Origin: Lentzea aerocolonigenes
Lineage (GTDB): Bacteria > Actinomycetota > Actinomycetes > Mycobacteriales > Pseudonocardiaceae
NCBI RefSeq assembly: GCF_000974445.1
Contig: NZ_BBOJ01000009.1
Location: 186,001 to 250,000 of the forward strand
DNA: 64,000 nucleotides
Direction: 5' to 3'
Below the pieces are notes generated by a model. The model worked only from the letters and a program-made list of their open reading frames with translations, did not search any database and was not told the DNA's origin. The translations under genes were made by a program, and so were the position numbers. Below are positions 27,601 to 35,631 of the stretch, in pieces; within the stretch, counting starts at the first letter, position 1; the number at the start of each line of letters is the position of its first letter.

Positions 27601-28027
27601 GCCGGATCCAGAGCCGGATCCGGGCGCCCCGCTGGCACGCGACAGCTGGTCGGCAACGGCGTCCAACGAAAGCCCGTGGCCCAACGACGCACTCGGCCAC
27701 ATCCTCGACGGCGACACCAGCTCCCGGTACAGCTCCGGGACAGGTCAGTACGACGGCATGTGGATCCAGGTGGACATGGCGCGGCCGCAGACCTTCAGCA
27801 AGGTCGAGCTGGACTCCGGCAGCAGCAGGGATGACTACGCCCGCAACGCAGACATCTACGTTTCCTCGGATGGAACCAGCTGGACGAAGGTCGCATCCGT
27901 CGTCGGCGACGGCCAACCGGTCCAGGGTGCATCCTTCCCGGCCCAGACGGCCCAGTACATCAAGGTCGTCAACACCGGCAGCGTCGGCAACTGGTGGTCC
28001 ATCGCAGAGTTCAACGTCTACCGGTAG
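24674..28027 (+). CDS. Secreted GH30 glycosidase with discoidin and IPT/TIG domains
   Basis: 1117 residues; ATG at 24674 with GGAGGA upstream. A signal peptide (up to about AHA, residue 35) is followed by a GH30 (beta/alpha)8 barrel. The acid/base is E238 in TPQNEPLNAP and the nucleophile E332 in YLTEATGG. An associated beta domain follows, then a discoidin (F5/8C) domain at about 550-682, an IPT/TIG fold at about 753-838, and two more discoidin domains at about 840-970 and 986-1117 that are close repeats of each other (IDGDTDSRYSSGT versus LDGDTSSRYSSGT), joined by a PDPEPDPG linker. GH30 enzymes act on beta-glucans, beta-1,6-galactans, xylans or glucosylceramides; the exact substrate cannot be read here. 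Confidence 0.92.
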   Translation: MAKSRGTPLLASVLGTSLAAFCLAPPAAHAAPPPGAGTAVKVWLTDVDTDKWVASQSDVSFQTKRTTNPLTIKVDNTVKYQKMTGFGAALTDSSAWLINELSPEGRSTLMKQLFDPATGAGLNMVRLPMGASDFAASGNYSYDDMPAGQTDPTLRNFSIRHDEPYIIPELKHALALNPSIKITATPWSPPGWMKTSDNMIGGTLKDGYAPVLAKYFVKFIQAYGKAGVPVHYVTPQNEPLNAPTWPGMSLTPAQQTELVAQMGKAFAAEKLPTKIIAWDHNWDVPSYPEAIFNNPATADYAVGAGWHIYSGTPIYQTLTHNDYPGKESYLTEATGGDWQVSKQAAFREALNTWLIDGTRNWANGVMLWNIALDPDKGPLNSDTNGIGICRGLVTIDPKTGSVSYNVDYHALAQVSRFVKPGAHRIYSNTFGEGSVENVAFQNPDGSKVLVAYNDSAAEKTFSVADGTQSFDYTLGAGDAVTFTYSGPTQSGNVPAAGNVTDPTHDFTFGATTITYDPDLLPVQNGVKTGNDLLTYSLPAGASVKTPGAALSRKGWTVTSSSNTAGDPAANAIDGKSDTRWRTGIRAKSGDWFQIDFGRPTTFNKIVMDNTADNAFDSLAKYQVYVSNDGVNWGSAVANGSGDLGKVAISLAPQKARYVRIVSSAPSFFFRWSIGEINVYGSSYRTASIQAPTAVSRKLELRKWTAPDGAKVTVVYNGSRSNQSFPVSADGSYTYTLPGGTSAMFTTQGLPSQPAPTFSSLTPSQGIPGYKFKITGSHFGKTQGLGTVYFGPVHARIESWSDTSISAYVPAGLANGKYEVSVIGAGGKPAGGAQFTVSGLGTAVARDGWTATASNVSQWPTDVLANMIDGDTDSRYSSGTAQQNGMWIQVDMGQPRTFNRVVLDSGSSTGDYARSADVYVSSDAAGWTKVASVRASGQQIELASFPTQTARYLKVVNTGSSGNWWSIAEVGVHHKTEPDPEPDPGAPLARDSWSATASNESPWPNDALGHILDGDTSSRYSSGTGQYDGMWIQVDMARPQTFSKVELDSGSSRDDYARNADIYVSSDGTSWTKVASVVGDGQPVQGASFPAQTAQYIKVVNTGSVGNWWSIAEFNVYR

Positions 28028-28041
28028 CAACCCACACCGAC

Positions 28042-28082
28042 CTCCGAGCCCGGATCAGCCTTCCTGCTGACCGGGCCCGGAG
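28042..28082 (+). terminator. Terminator after GH30
   Basis: Arms CTCCGAGCCCGGATCAGC and GCTGACCGGGCCCGGAG pair with few mismatches around TTCCT, 15 bp beyond the stop codon, and are followed by CCATTTTC. Good candidate rho-independent terminator. Confidence 0.75.
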
Positions 28083-28565
28083 CCATTTTCGGCCTGGCAT
28101 TGCCGATTCGACCGAGTCGGATGCGGTCGAGCCGGCCGGCTGAAACGTCCGCGTGGCTCACACCGCTCGCCTGATCCTGAACTGAAAGGAGGTGCGGCCC
28201 GCTTCATCCTTGCCGGTCAAAGCCCCGCACGCCCTGCTTGCTCGAGGCCGTTCTGTTCGGCAGACGGAGCGCCGGCCTCGGCTTGGGTGGCGGCCCGCAG
28301 TGCAGTTCAGTGCTGCGGAACTGTGCGTCCTGAACGTGTCTCTCCAGTCAGTGGACAGGACCTTTGGGATCTGCTTGATGCAGCGGCAATTTCGCCGTGC
28401 GAGGCTGCATGCTGTGAGCGCATGGGTGGTGGCGAAGAGGTCACCGGCGATTCAATCGGCCGCGATTCGCTGACCTGCGGTTCCACGAAGCTGGATCACG
28501 AGCATTCGTGCGGATCCAGCGGGTTGCGGGAGGACTTCTGCTCCCAATTTGCTCCCGCACAACGC
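28083..28565. other. Gene-free stretch before the left island boundary
   Basis: No frame here has both a start with ribosome site and recognisable sequence. A 14-nt string, TCGCTGACCTGCGG (in 28461-28480), also occurs near the right boundary at about 50697, and part of it recurs at 46268, which hints at shared junction sequence. Confidence 0.4.
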
Positions 28566-28602
28566 AAAGGGCCTGCCGATGGTGGCCATCGGCAGGCCCT
28601 TT
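28566..28602 (-). terminator. Hairpin next to left tRNA-Val scar
   Basis: Perfect 17-bp stem (28566-28582 with 28586-28602) and a TGG loop. On the minus strand it follows the tRNA 3' half directly, as a tRNA terminator would. The other scar has a hairpin of the same size and position but different sequence. Confidence 0.75.
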
Positions 28603-28611
28603 GACCTGGTT

Positions 28612-28664
28612 AAACACACTGTGGGCGATACTGGGATCGAACCAGTGACCTCTTCGGTGTGAAC
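28612..28664 (-). repeat. Left attachment scar: tRNA-Val(CAC) 3' half
   Basis: 53 bp identical to 50809-50861. Read on the minus strand, 28664 down to 28622 is the 3' half of a tRNA: anticodon loop TTCACAC (anticodon CAC, valine), 3' anticodon arm CGAAG, T arm ACTGG/CCAGT with loop TTCGATC, and acceptor strand ATCGCCC plus A. CCA is not encoded. The 5' half is missing to the right, so this is not a working tRNA gene but a copy left by site-specific integration into one. Confidence 0.85.
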
Positions 28665-28932
28665 GGGTCCTGCTGAGTGTCAGGCCGCCGCGTCTGTCTC
28701 CGTATTCGTGTCCTGACATGCGCTAATGGGTTTTCAGGTTCTCGCCGTGTCGCGCACGTCTCGCCTGTGCGCGGCTGTCTCAGCTACCGGATTTACTACC
28801 GGCTCAGATCTTGTGCCCTCAGTGCGGGCCTGCTGATTGGTTTGCTGGCTGGCCTTCTGCGTTGCTGTTAGTTGATGGGAACTGCCAGCGTGTAGGGCTA
28901 CCTGGTGGCGTAGGCGTGGTGGCGTTATCGTT

Positions 28933-28965
28933 GGTCGGTCCGGCTTTTTTCAAGTCGGACCGACC
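28933..28965. terminator. Hairpin with T-rich loop
   Basis: Perfect 10-bp arms GGTCGGTCCG and CGGACCGACC enclose a 13-nt loop that contains TTTTTT. It could end a transcript, but no gene on either side clearly uses it. Confidence 0.5.
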
Positions 28966-29395
28966 GTGAGGAGCCTGGAGTCGCGACTAGGCGAAGGGCG
29001 CGGGCTGGTTGCAGTCTTGCAGAAAGTCCGTAACGTTCGGTGCATCCTTGACTAGGACGCTTGTGTCTGACAGCTGCGCGATGTCGTGTAGTGGATAAGA
29101 TAGCACCCGGCTTGCTCGTGGTGGACAGCGCTCGTCGGCGTAAGAAAGCTTTGTTGCGATGTCCCTTGGTGGGGCTTCTCGTGGAGTTAAGGGTTGCAGA
29201 TAGCGCCTCTTGATGGGCGTTGTCAATCCTGTACATGCCGAGACGTACGTCCGCGCAGTTCAGTAGGCGTCGAGGTGTTGCCAGTCTTCATCCGACACGA
29301 TCGTGGTGTGCTGGCCCGCTTCGCCTATCTCGCCGTCTCTCACGCCTTCACTGCGCTATGGCTGTCGCGCATGACCGACCATCAAGACCCTCCGC

Positions 29396-29445
29396 GCCGA
29401 ACCGCCGAACCGCCGAACCGCCGAACCGCCGAACCGCCGAACCGC
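29396..29445. repeat. 8-bp tandem repeat
   Basis: The unit ACCGCCGA is repeated about six times. The period is not a multiple of three, so it would shift frame with each change in copy number. The surrounding stretch 28665-29546 has no gene that I can support. Confidence 0.8.
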
Positions 29446-29546
29446 ACGCTGATCTGGAACCAGACCCGCCTACGGCACGCGCCGCGCGAGTACGAGCGGC
29501 ACTAAACGAACACCGCACCTACCGATCACTCACCGCCGCAGCACCT

Positions 29547-29626
29547 TCGACGGGACCGTGTCGGCGGAGTCATCCACGAGTATGGCCATGCTGCTTGACC
29601 TGCATGGATGCAGTTTTCGGCACGCA
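29547..29626 (+). repeat. 80-bp direct repeat, left copy
   Basis: About 87 percent identical to 50355-50433 in the same orientation, with one single-base gap. It spans the upstream region and first codons of the frameshifted nuclease gene. The two copies lie just inside the two ends of the tRNA-Val-bounded island. Confidence 0.7.
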
Positions 29627-30280
29627 CAGGGTCCTGGCCGTCACGTCGCCGGACGGCTCGGTGCCGCGCTACATCGGGCAGTTCGTGATCGACCAGCAGA
29701 CCTCCATCGAACCAAACCCGCCCAAGACCAAAGCCCCAGGCGACTGCTACCGCCTGCTGCCCCTCGGCGAGGTCGGCGACGACCCCGCGCTCCACCCGCG
29801 CAGCATCGTCCGCGTGTACGAGCCGCCGACCGACACCCAACCGCCAGCCGGGACCGTCATCACCCAGACGATCTCGAAGGAGAAGATGGAGTGGGCCAAC
29901 CGAACGCACACCCGCCTGCAGAACCAACTGGCGTCCTTCGTCGAAGCACACGGCTTGCGGGCTCTGTCACCGGCACCGACGGCGCCCAGTTCGACGTCGC
30001 GTTCTGGCTGGGCGACACGTTCGTCCTCTGCGAAGTCAAGAGCCTGCCTACTGCAAGTGAAACCGACCAGTTGCGCTACGGCTTGGGCCAGATCATGGAA
30101 TATGCCGCACTCCATGCGCGCCAAGGAGATGAAGTGCAGTCGGTGCTGTACGTCGAACAGCGGCCCTCCGCAGACCAGTGGGAAAGTGCCTGCGCACGCG
30201 GCGGCGTGATCCTGGCCTGGCCAGAGGTCCAGGACCGAGTCCTCGGCGAGCAGCCGATCCGCACTCTCGCGGCCCTGTGA
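29604..30280 (+). pseudogene. Frameshifted PD-(D/E)xK-type nuclease gene
   Basis: Starting at ATG 29604, a frame runs through MDAVFGTHRVLAV, EKMEWANRTHTRLQNQLAS to about 29965. There the coherent sequence jumps to another frame (AQFDVAFWLGDTFVLCEVKS, then QLRYGLGQIMEYAALHARQ) and ends at 30280. The Asp in FDVAFW and the E-x-K in CEVK match the catalytic core of restriction-endonuclease-like nucleases. One base is gained or two lost near 29965; this may be a real inactivating mutation or an assembly error. It precedes the nuclease-NACHT gene by 71 bp. The family is otherwise unknown to me. Confidence 0.65.
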
Positions 30281-30351
30281 CGAAAAGGGGCAGTCGTAGC
30301 CGAGCCGTGGTGTCGCCGAACGATGCCGGTGATGCGCGATACCGTCTCGGG

Positions 30352-33300
30352 ATGCCGAGACCACCCGCAGATTGCAGCAAAACCCAGACGGACGCGGCGA
30401 AACCTGAGGTGGTCCAAGGCCGCTACCTCTACGAGCGGCTGGGCGAGAAACCCTTCCAACAGCTCTGCGGGGCCTTGCTGGCCCGCGAGTTCCCCAACGT
30501 CACCTGCATGCCGATGGGGCAGTCTGACGGCGGCCGCGACATCGTGCGCGACGTGCCCGGCGGCCGAGTCGTGTACCAGGTCAAGTGGTCGGCGAACCCG
30601 GTCCGGCATCCGGTGGCCTGGCTGAAGACCGCACTGGACGGCGAAGCCGCCAACATCCGGCGCCTGGTGCAGGAAGGCGCAACCGAGTACTACCTCATCA
30701 CCTCAGTCGCCGGAACGAGCGTTCCCGGGCGCGGCACGATGGACAAGGTCGATCAACTGCTGTCGCGGTACTCGGCCGAATTTGGCATCCCGATGCGCTG
30801 CTGGTGGCGCGCCGACCTCGATGCCCGCTTGGTCTCCGCTCCGCAGGAGCTGCTGTGGTCGTTCGCGGAGATGCTTGCCGGCTGGGACCTGATCCGCTAC
30901 ATGTCCGACTCCCCTCGGTTGCACGAGCGCGAGGAACTGTTGTGCGACGTGGTGACGAACGTCGTGGCGACCCAGTGGGAGGAGGACTCGAAGGTCAAGT
31001 TCAAGCAGGCGGACATGGACTCGTACGCACTCGATGACCTGTACGTGGACGTCGAGGCGGATCGCGTGGTCCATCCGCAGGGTACGGAGCGCATGGGTTC
31101 GCAACGGCCCGATCTTGAGGGGGTAGGAGGCGCGGCCCAGTACCTGCTCACGACCGACAGGCCGCTGACTCTGGTCCACGGTGCGCCAGGACAGGGGAAG
31201 TCCACTTTCGCCCAGTTCCTGTGCCAGTTGCACCGAACGGCCTTTCGCGCCAAGGCCGTGGCGGAAACCAACGGTGTGGTGGTGGGCGAGTTCGTGGTCG
31301 AGCGACCACGTCTGCCGTTGCGCATCGACCTGCGCGACTACGCCTCCTGGCTACTCGGGCACGATCCGTTCGACTTCGCCGACACCAGCCCGAAGAAACC
31401 CAGGCGAACCGCTCGTTCGCTGGAGTCGTTCCTGGTGCGTCTGCTCCAGGCGAAGGGTGGTGACCTGCCCGTTGGGGTAGCTGAGGTCCACGACCTCATG
31501 GCACGTTTCCCCCTCCTGGTCGTACTGGACGGGCTCGATGAGGTTGCGTCGGCAAAGCTGCGCGAGGACGTCGTGGTCCGCATCGTCGAGTTCACCGCGC
31601 GCCTGGCCGCGAACCGATGGGCTCCGCAGGTCGTCGTGACCACCCGGCCGAACTCGTCGGGACTGGCCGAGCCGGTGGGAAACCAGTTCGAGACGATCAC
31701 CCTGAAACCTCTCGGCCCCGAGCTGCGCCGGTCCTACCTGTCGAAGTGGGCTGACTCGCGCGGACTGCAAACGGGCGACAGGGCGGCTCTCGAGCGCATC
31801 TTCGAGACGCGGTCGGCCGAACCGCACATCGCCCAGCTGGCAGGAAACCCGATGCAGCTGACGATCCTGCTCTACCTCATCCAGAAACGCGGCGACTCGA
31901 TTCCGCACGCCAGGACCGAGCTGTACCGATCCTACATGGAGACGTTCCTCGACCGCGAGGCCGACAAGACCCCGGAAGTCCAGAAGCACCGCAACGACCT
32001 GGAGGAGGTGACGGCCTACCTCGGCTGGTGGTTCCAGTCGCAAGCCGAGTCGACGGGAGCTGGCGGGCAGCTGCCGGTGAGGGAGATCAAGCGAACCATC
32101 CTGAGCTACCTGTACGACGCCGCCAAGGACACCCACCTCGTCGACGAGCTGTTCACGGCCGTCACCGATCGGGTCTGGGCCCTCACAAGCAAGGAACAGG
32201 GGACCTTCCGGTTCGACGTCCAGCCGGTGCAGGAGTATTTCGCCGCCAACTACCTCTACTACGTCGCCGGAGCGGAGCAGCGCCAGTTCGACGCCTCCGA
32301 GGTCTTCCGCGCCTTGGTCCGGCGCCCCTACTGGTTCAACACCTGCCGGTTCTACGCGGGCTTCGCCGCCGTCAACGAACTCGCCGCTCTCGCAGAGGTT
32401 CTGGAGGAGGAGGTCGAAAAGTCCTCGCCTCCCTTCGACACCAAGTCTCTCAAGACACTCATCGCGCACACTCGCGTGGTCATCTGGACCTTGCTCGCCG
32501 ACGGCGTGTTCGCCGCACGACCGAGGACTCAGGAGCGCGTCGTCCGGTTGATCAGCGACGACCTGAGCGTCCGGATGATCGACGACGCGCTGCAGCGGCG
32601 ACAAGATCTGCCGTTCATGGCCGCGGACCGAGGCGGATCTGCTTTCGTTGGTGCGCTGCGGGAGGCCATCGCTGCCGAGCCTCGGCAGCCGATCAACCTC
32701 ATACGTGCCAAGCTCGTTGCCTGCCTGCTGCCGCGGGATGAACCTGCGGCTGCGGAGTTGTGGGACACGTGGTGGCAGTCCCGGCTCAGCGCGGCGGCAG
32801 GAACCAGCGAGGAAATCGTGTGGTTGAAGCTCGGCAGGCCGGCGCGGAGCGCCACCCATCTGCCAGATGCGATCGCATCGAGGTTGACTCTTGATTCGCC
32901 CGGCGCCGTTCAAGCGGCCATGGAAGCAGGATTGTCCGCTCCCAACGACTCCGCGCAGGCAAGCCAACTTCTGCGGGCTGTACTCGATGGGCATTGCAGC
33001 GATGCTTTGCCTGCGGTTTACAGCTGCGAGGCGGCCAATGTGGTGTGGCTGTGGGCTCCACACCACTTCTACCGAAAAGCTGCGGACGAACTGTCAGTCG
33101 TGACCCTCGCTACCGATCATCCAGCATTCATCCCGATCGCGGGTCATCAACGGCACGCCGTCAAGCGCTTGGTTGCCTGGGATCCCCGGTACGAGCGTGT
33201 GCACGAGGCGATGAAGACTCGGCACGGAAAGCGGACGACTACGTCCTCATGGAGCAACACAGCTCGCGAGCTGGCGGCGATCCATGGTCCGTCGCTGCTC

Positions 33301-34068
33301 GGCGCCGAGATCGCGATCATCGGAGCCGCGCTCCCGCCAGATCGCCTGAAGGCCGCCGATGACCTCACAGAGGGCTCGCATCCTTTTGGTGAAAGAACCG
33401 ACTACGGCCTGCTTCTTCGGGAGGTCCGGCTGCAGCGGCTCGATCCCGCGTGGTGGACCTGCGCGTTCGAGAGTTATCCCGACCACCTGTCGCGCGCGAC
33501 ATGGTTGCTGAGCCTGCTCGCCGTCGCAGACACCACCGTGGTGGTCGAATGCTTGGAGCACGTCGACGAGGTAGTCAGCACGCTGCCTGCCTCTGGCCTG
33601 CGCGCGGTTCGGCTCGCCTCAAGCCGGATGGGCGCGTCCGGGCTCGGACGGCGCCTGCACACCAGCGTCCTGAGCCAGCTCGACGGATACTCAGCCGACA
33701 CCGCTTTGCTGGTACTGCACCACACCGTTTTACCGGGGAGTCCCGATCCGCTGGATGAACTTTCCGACGATCTGCTCAGCGCCATGATCAACCTTGAGGC
33801 ATGTTCGTGGCCGGCTGTGCGAGCCGCGCACATGCGCATGACCTTGTCTCCGTCTCTCGCTGTCGGTGACTTACTTCGCTTAGGAGGCCCTAATAGGTAC
33901 CCTGACGCCGTCTCAAGCGGACTGCCCAACGATGTCATGCACGACCTGCTTACGAGACCTGCGGACGTCCCCGTGGAATGGTTGATGGGAGCCGAAGCGC
34001 AGCACTCGGCGACGGTCGCTCAACCTGACTTGGCAGACTTCGCGGTCGCTGAGGGCTGGTTCGACTGA
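30352..34068 (+). CDS. Nuclease-NACHT NTPase (bacterial NLR-like defence protein)
   Basis: 1238 residues counted from ATG 30352; the ribosome site is weak and a GTG at 30310 is possible. The N-terminus is an Mrr-like restriction endonuclease domain: SDGGRD with D63, then YQVKW with Q76 and K78. A NACHT-type STAND ATPase follows, with Walker A HGAPGQGKST (K283) and Walker B LLVVLDGLDE (residues 388-397), typical NACHT spacing. The remaining 700 residues are helical and likely form the sensor. In known bacterial NACHT proteins the C-terminus senses phage and the N-terminal effector kills or degrades DNA. That this gene acts so is an inference from the architecture and its island setting. Confidence 0.88.
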   Translation: MPRPPADCSKTQTDAAKPEVVQGRYLYERLGEKPFQQLCGALLAREFPNVTCMPMGQSDGGRDIVRDVPGGRVVYQVKWSANPVRHPVAWLKTALDGEAANIRRLVQEGATEYYLITSVAGTSVPGRGTMDKVDQLLSRYSAEFGIPMRCWWRADLDARLVSAPQELLWSFAEMLAGWDLIRYMSDSPRLHEREELLCDVVTNVVATQWEEDSKVKFKQADMDSYALDDLYVDVEADRVVHPQGTERMGSQRPDLEGVGGAAQYLLTTDRPLTLVHGAPGQGKSTFAQFLCQLHRTAFRAKAVAETNGVVVGEFVVERPRLPLRIDLRDYASWLLGHDPFDFADTSPKKPRRTARSLESFLVRLLQAKGGDLPVGVAEVHDLMARFPLLVVLDGLDEVASAKLREDVVVRIVEFTARLAANRWAPQVVVTTRPNSSGLAEPVGNQFETITLKPLGPELRRSYLSKWADSRGLQTGDRAALERIFETRSAEPHIAQLAGNPMQLTILLYLIQKRGDSIPHARTELYRSYMETFLDREADKTPEVQKHRNDLEEVTAYLGWWFQSQAESTGAGGQLPVREIKRTILSYLYDAAKDTHLVDELFTAVTDRVWALTSKEQGTFRFDVQPVQEYFAANYLYYVAGAEQRQFDASEVFRALVRRPYWFNTCRFYAGFAAVNELAALAEVLEEEVEKSSPPFDTKSLKTLIAHTRVVIWTLLADGVFAARPRTQERVVRLISDDLSVRMIDDALQRRQDLPFMAADRGGSAFVGALREAIAAEPRQPINLIRAKLVACLLPRDEPAAAELWDTWWQSRLSAAAGTSEEIVWLKLGRPARSATHLPDAIASRLTLDSPGAVQAAMEAGLSAPNDSAQASQLLRAVLDGHCSDALPAVYSCEAANVVWLWAPHHFYRKAADELSVVTLATDHPAFIPIAGHQRHAVKRLVAWDPRYERVHEAMKTRHGKRTTTSSWSNTARELAAIHGPSLLGAEIAIIGAALPPDRLKAADDLTEGSHPFGERTDYGLLLREVRLQRLDPAWWTCAFESYPDHLSRATWLLSLLAVADTTVVVECLEHVDEVVSTLPASGLRAVRLASSRMGASGLGRRLHTSVLSQLDGYSADTALLVLHHTVLPGSPDPLDELSDDLLSAMINLEACSWPAVRAAHMRMTLSPSLAVGDLLRLGGPNRYPDAVSSGLPNDVMHDLLTRPADVPVEWLMGAEAQHSATVAQPDLADFAVAEGWFD

Positions 34069-34269
34069 AGGCAGATATGATCCTTTGCGGACCGGCCCGG
34101 GATGGCGTTGCCCGGTCGTACCGGGATCGCGGTTGTCCTTAGGCCTTGTCCATCACCTGGACGGCTGATGTGGGCGCGCGCCGTTTCTCATGCCGTTTTG
34201 CGCATATCGGCATGTCGCCATCGGGTGCGCCGAGTACCTCAAGGTGCGGCACACCGTGGCGATGAGCTC

Positions 34270-35130
34270 GTGCACCGGCGCGTTGCACGTCGGCCTTGCC
34301 GCACTGGGGATCGGGGCGGGTGACGAGGAGCATCCGTGCTGACCTCCCCGGCATGGTGAGGCGGGCACCAGCAAGGTGCGCTGCGACAGCCTGGACTACT
34401 GGATGTTCCAGGACCTCTACAGCAACAACGGGTTGGTCGAGGCCGCACTGGACCTCCTGGTGCACGACGAGTACCGCAAGAACCCGTCGGCGTTCGGGGA
34501 CTTCGGGCTCGCCCACGTGGAGCGGGCCTACGCGCGGCTCGGCGAGAAGCTGTGGCCGTACCACTCCCTGGACCAGCTCAAGAAACCTCTACGAGGTGAC
34601 ACCCAAGTCCGCCGCGACGACGTCCAGACGGTCCGCTCTCTCGCCGCTGGCTGCGTCTCCGGTGGCCGGCGACGTGGTCAACCTCGACTACGCGGGCTAC
34701 TTTTCCATGCTGTGCTAAGACACCCGCTGGAGCAAGGACGTCGACCACTACCGCAAGGAAGCGGAGTGGACAACGGCGGAGTATCCGCTCGTCGGCCACG
34801 CGATCGGCGTGTACCCGTGCGCGCTCTGGCCGTTTCCTCTCAGGACCGGGTCGTCGATCTCAAGCCCACGCCCCGAATCCTGATGGTGCAGAGCGAACTG
34901 GACGTGATCACCAACTACAAAGGCGCGCAACGGGCACACCACCGCACCTCGGGCAGCACCAGGATGGTCTCGGTCGACGATGAGGGCCAGCACGGCCAGT
35001 ACCTGGCGGGCCCGTCCCACCTGCGTCCAGGAGGTCGGCGACAAGTTCGTCTTCGACGGCTGCCCGCCACGGACGTGGTGTGCGGTACGGCCCCTCTGCC
35101 CGACGAGTTCGCCGTGTTCCCCGTGCGGGA
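34270..35130 (+). pseudogene. Decayed secreted alpha/beta-hydrolase (tripeptidyl aminopeptidase-like)
   Basis: Coherent peptide pieces are scattered over all three frames: YWMFQDLYSNNGLVEAALDL and VERAYARLGEKLWPYHSLDQ; then GDVVNLDYAGYFSMLC; then WSKDVDHYRKEAEWTTAEYP; then ILMVQSELDVITNYKGAQRA and DEGQHGQYLAGPSH. The last ones match the TAP-like C-terminal domain of SlpD/E-type peptidases, including the catalytic Asp and His region. The N-terminal half with the nucleophile is missing. At least three frameshifts make this a clear remnant. Confidence 0.7.
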
Positions 35131-35631
35131 TTCAGTGGCCGCGGTGCCGTGCGCTCCTCCGAACGCAAGATCGCCCCGCCGAGACGTTCCGCCGGTGGAG
35201 AGGAACTGCTCAAGGTCGTCACGCCCATCGACTAAGGCGTCACTTTCCGTTAGTTTGCCCGAGGGTGACGATCAAGGTCTGGCGGACCTGTGCTATGGGA
35301 TTGCGGTTTGTGGTGCTGCAGTAGAGATGACAATACAAGGACAAAAACTGGTCAATCTTTCCGTGTCGGCGTTCACGGTGCGCTGGCGCTGGCCGGCGAG
35401 GCGGTGATGATGCAGTTCAGAGCGGGTTTGATGGCTTGGGTGAGCGAATTCTCCTGAGCTGTACAGCATTCATTGCGCATGTAACCCGTCATCGGCGCGC
35501 ATTCCCCGGAACTGGAGGAAGACTCGAATTCGATACGCCCGAACGGCGCTCTTCGTTAGACTGTTTGGGCGTATTTGCGTAACTGCGGTTGCTCCACCCG
35601 GGTAATGTTGAGTGTTCACCTAACAGGTTGA
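35131..35631. promoter_or_regulatory. Upstream region of the STAND/HEPN/SIR2 operon
   Basis: About 500 bp, AT-richer towards the right end (35440-35600), with no convincing gene. It should contain the operon promoter. I could not settle on a -35/-10 pair and saw no strong palindrome. Confidence 0.4.

Noticed and set aside
28622-28664. Functional tRNA-Val gene at the island scar
   Set aside because: Only positions from the anticodon loop to the discriminator base are present; D arm and 5' acceptor strand are missing at both scars.
29396-29445. CRISPR-like or regulatory repeat array
   Set aside because: The 8-bp units are directly adjacent with no spacers; it is a simple tandem repeat.
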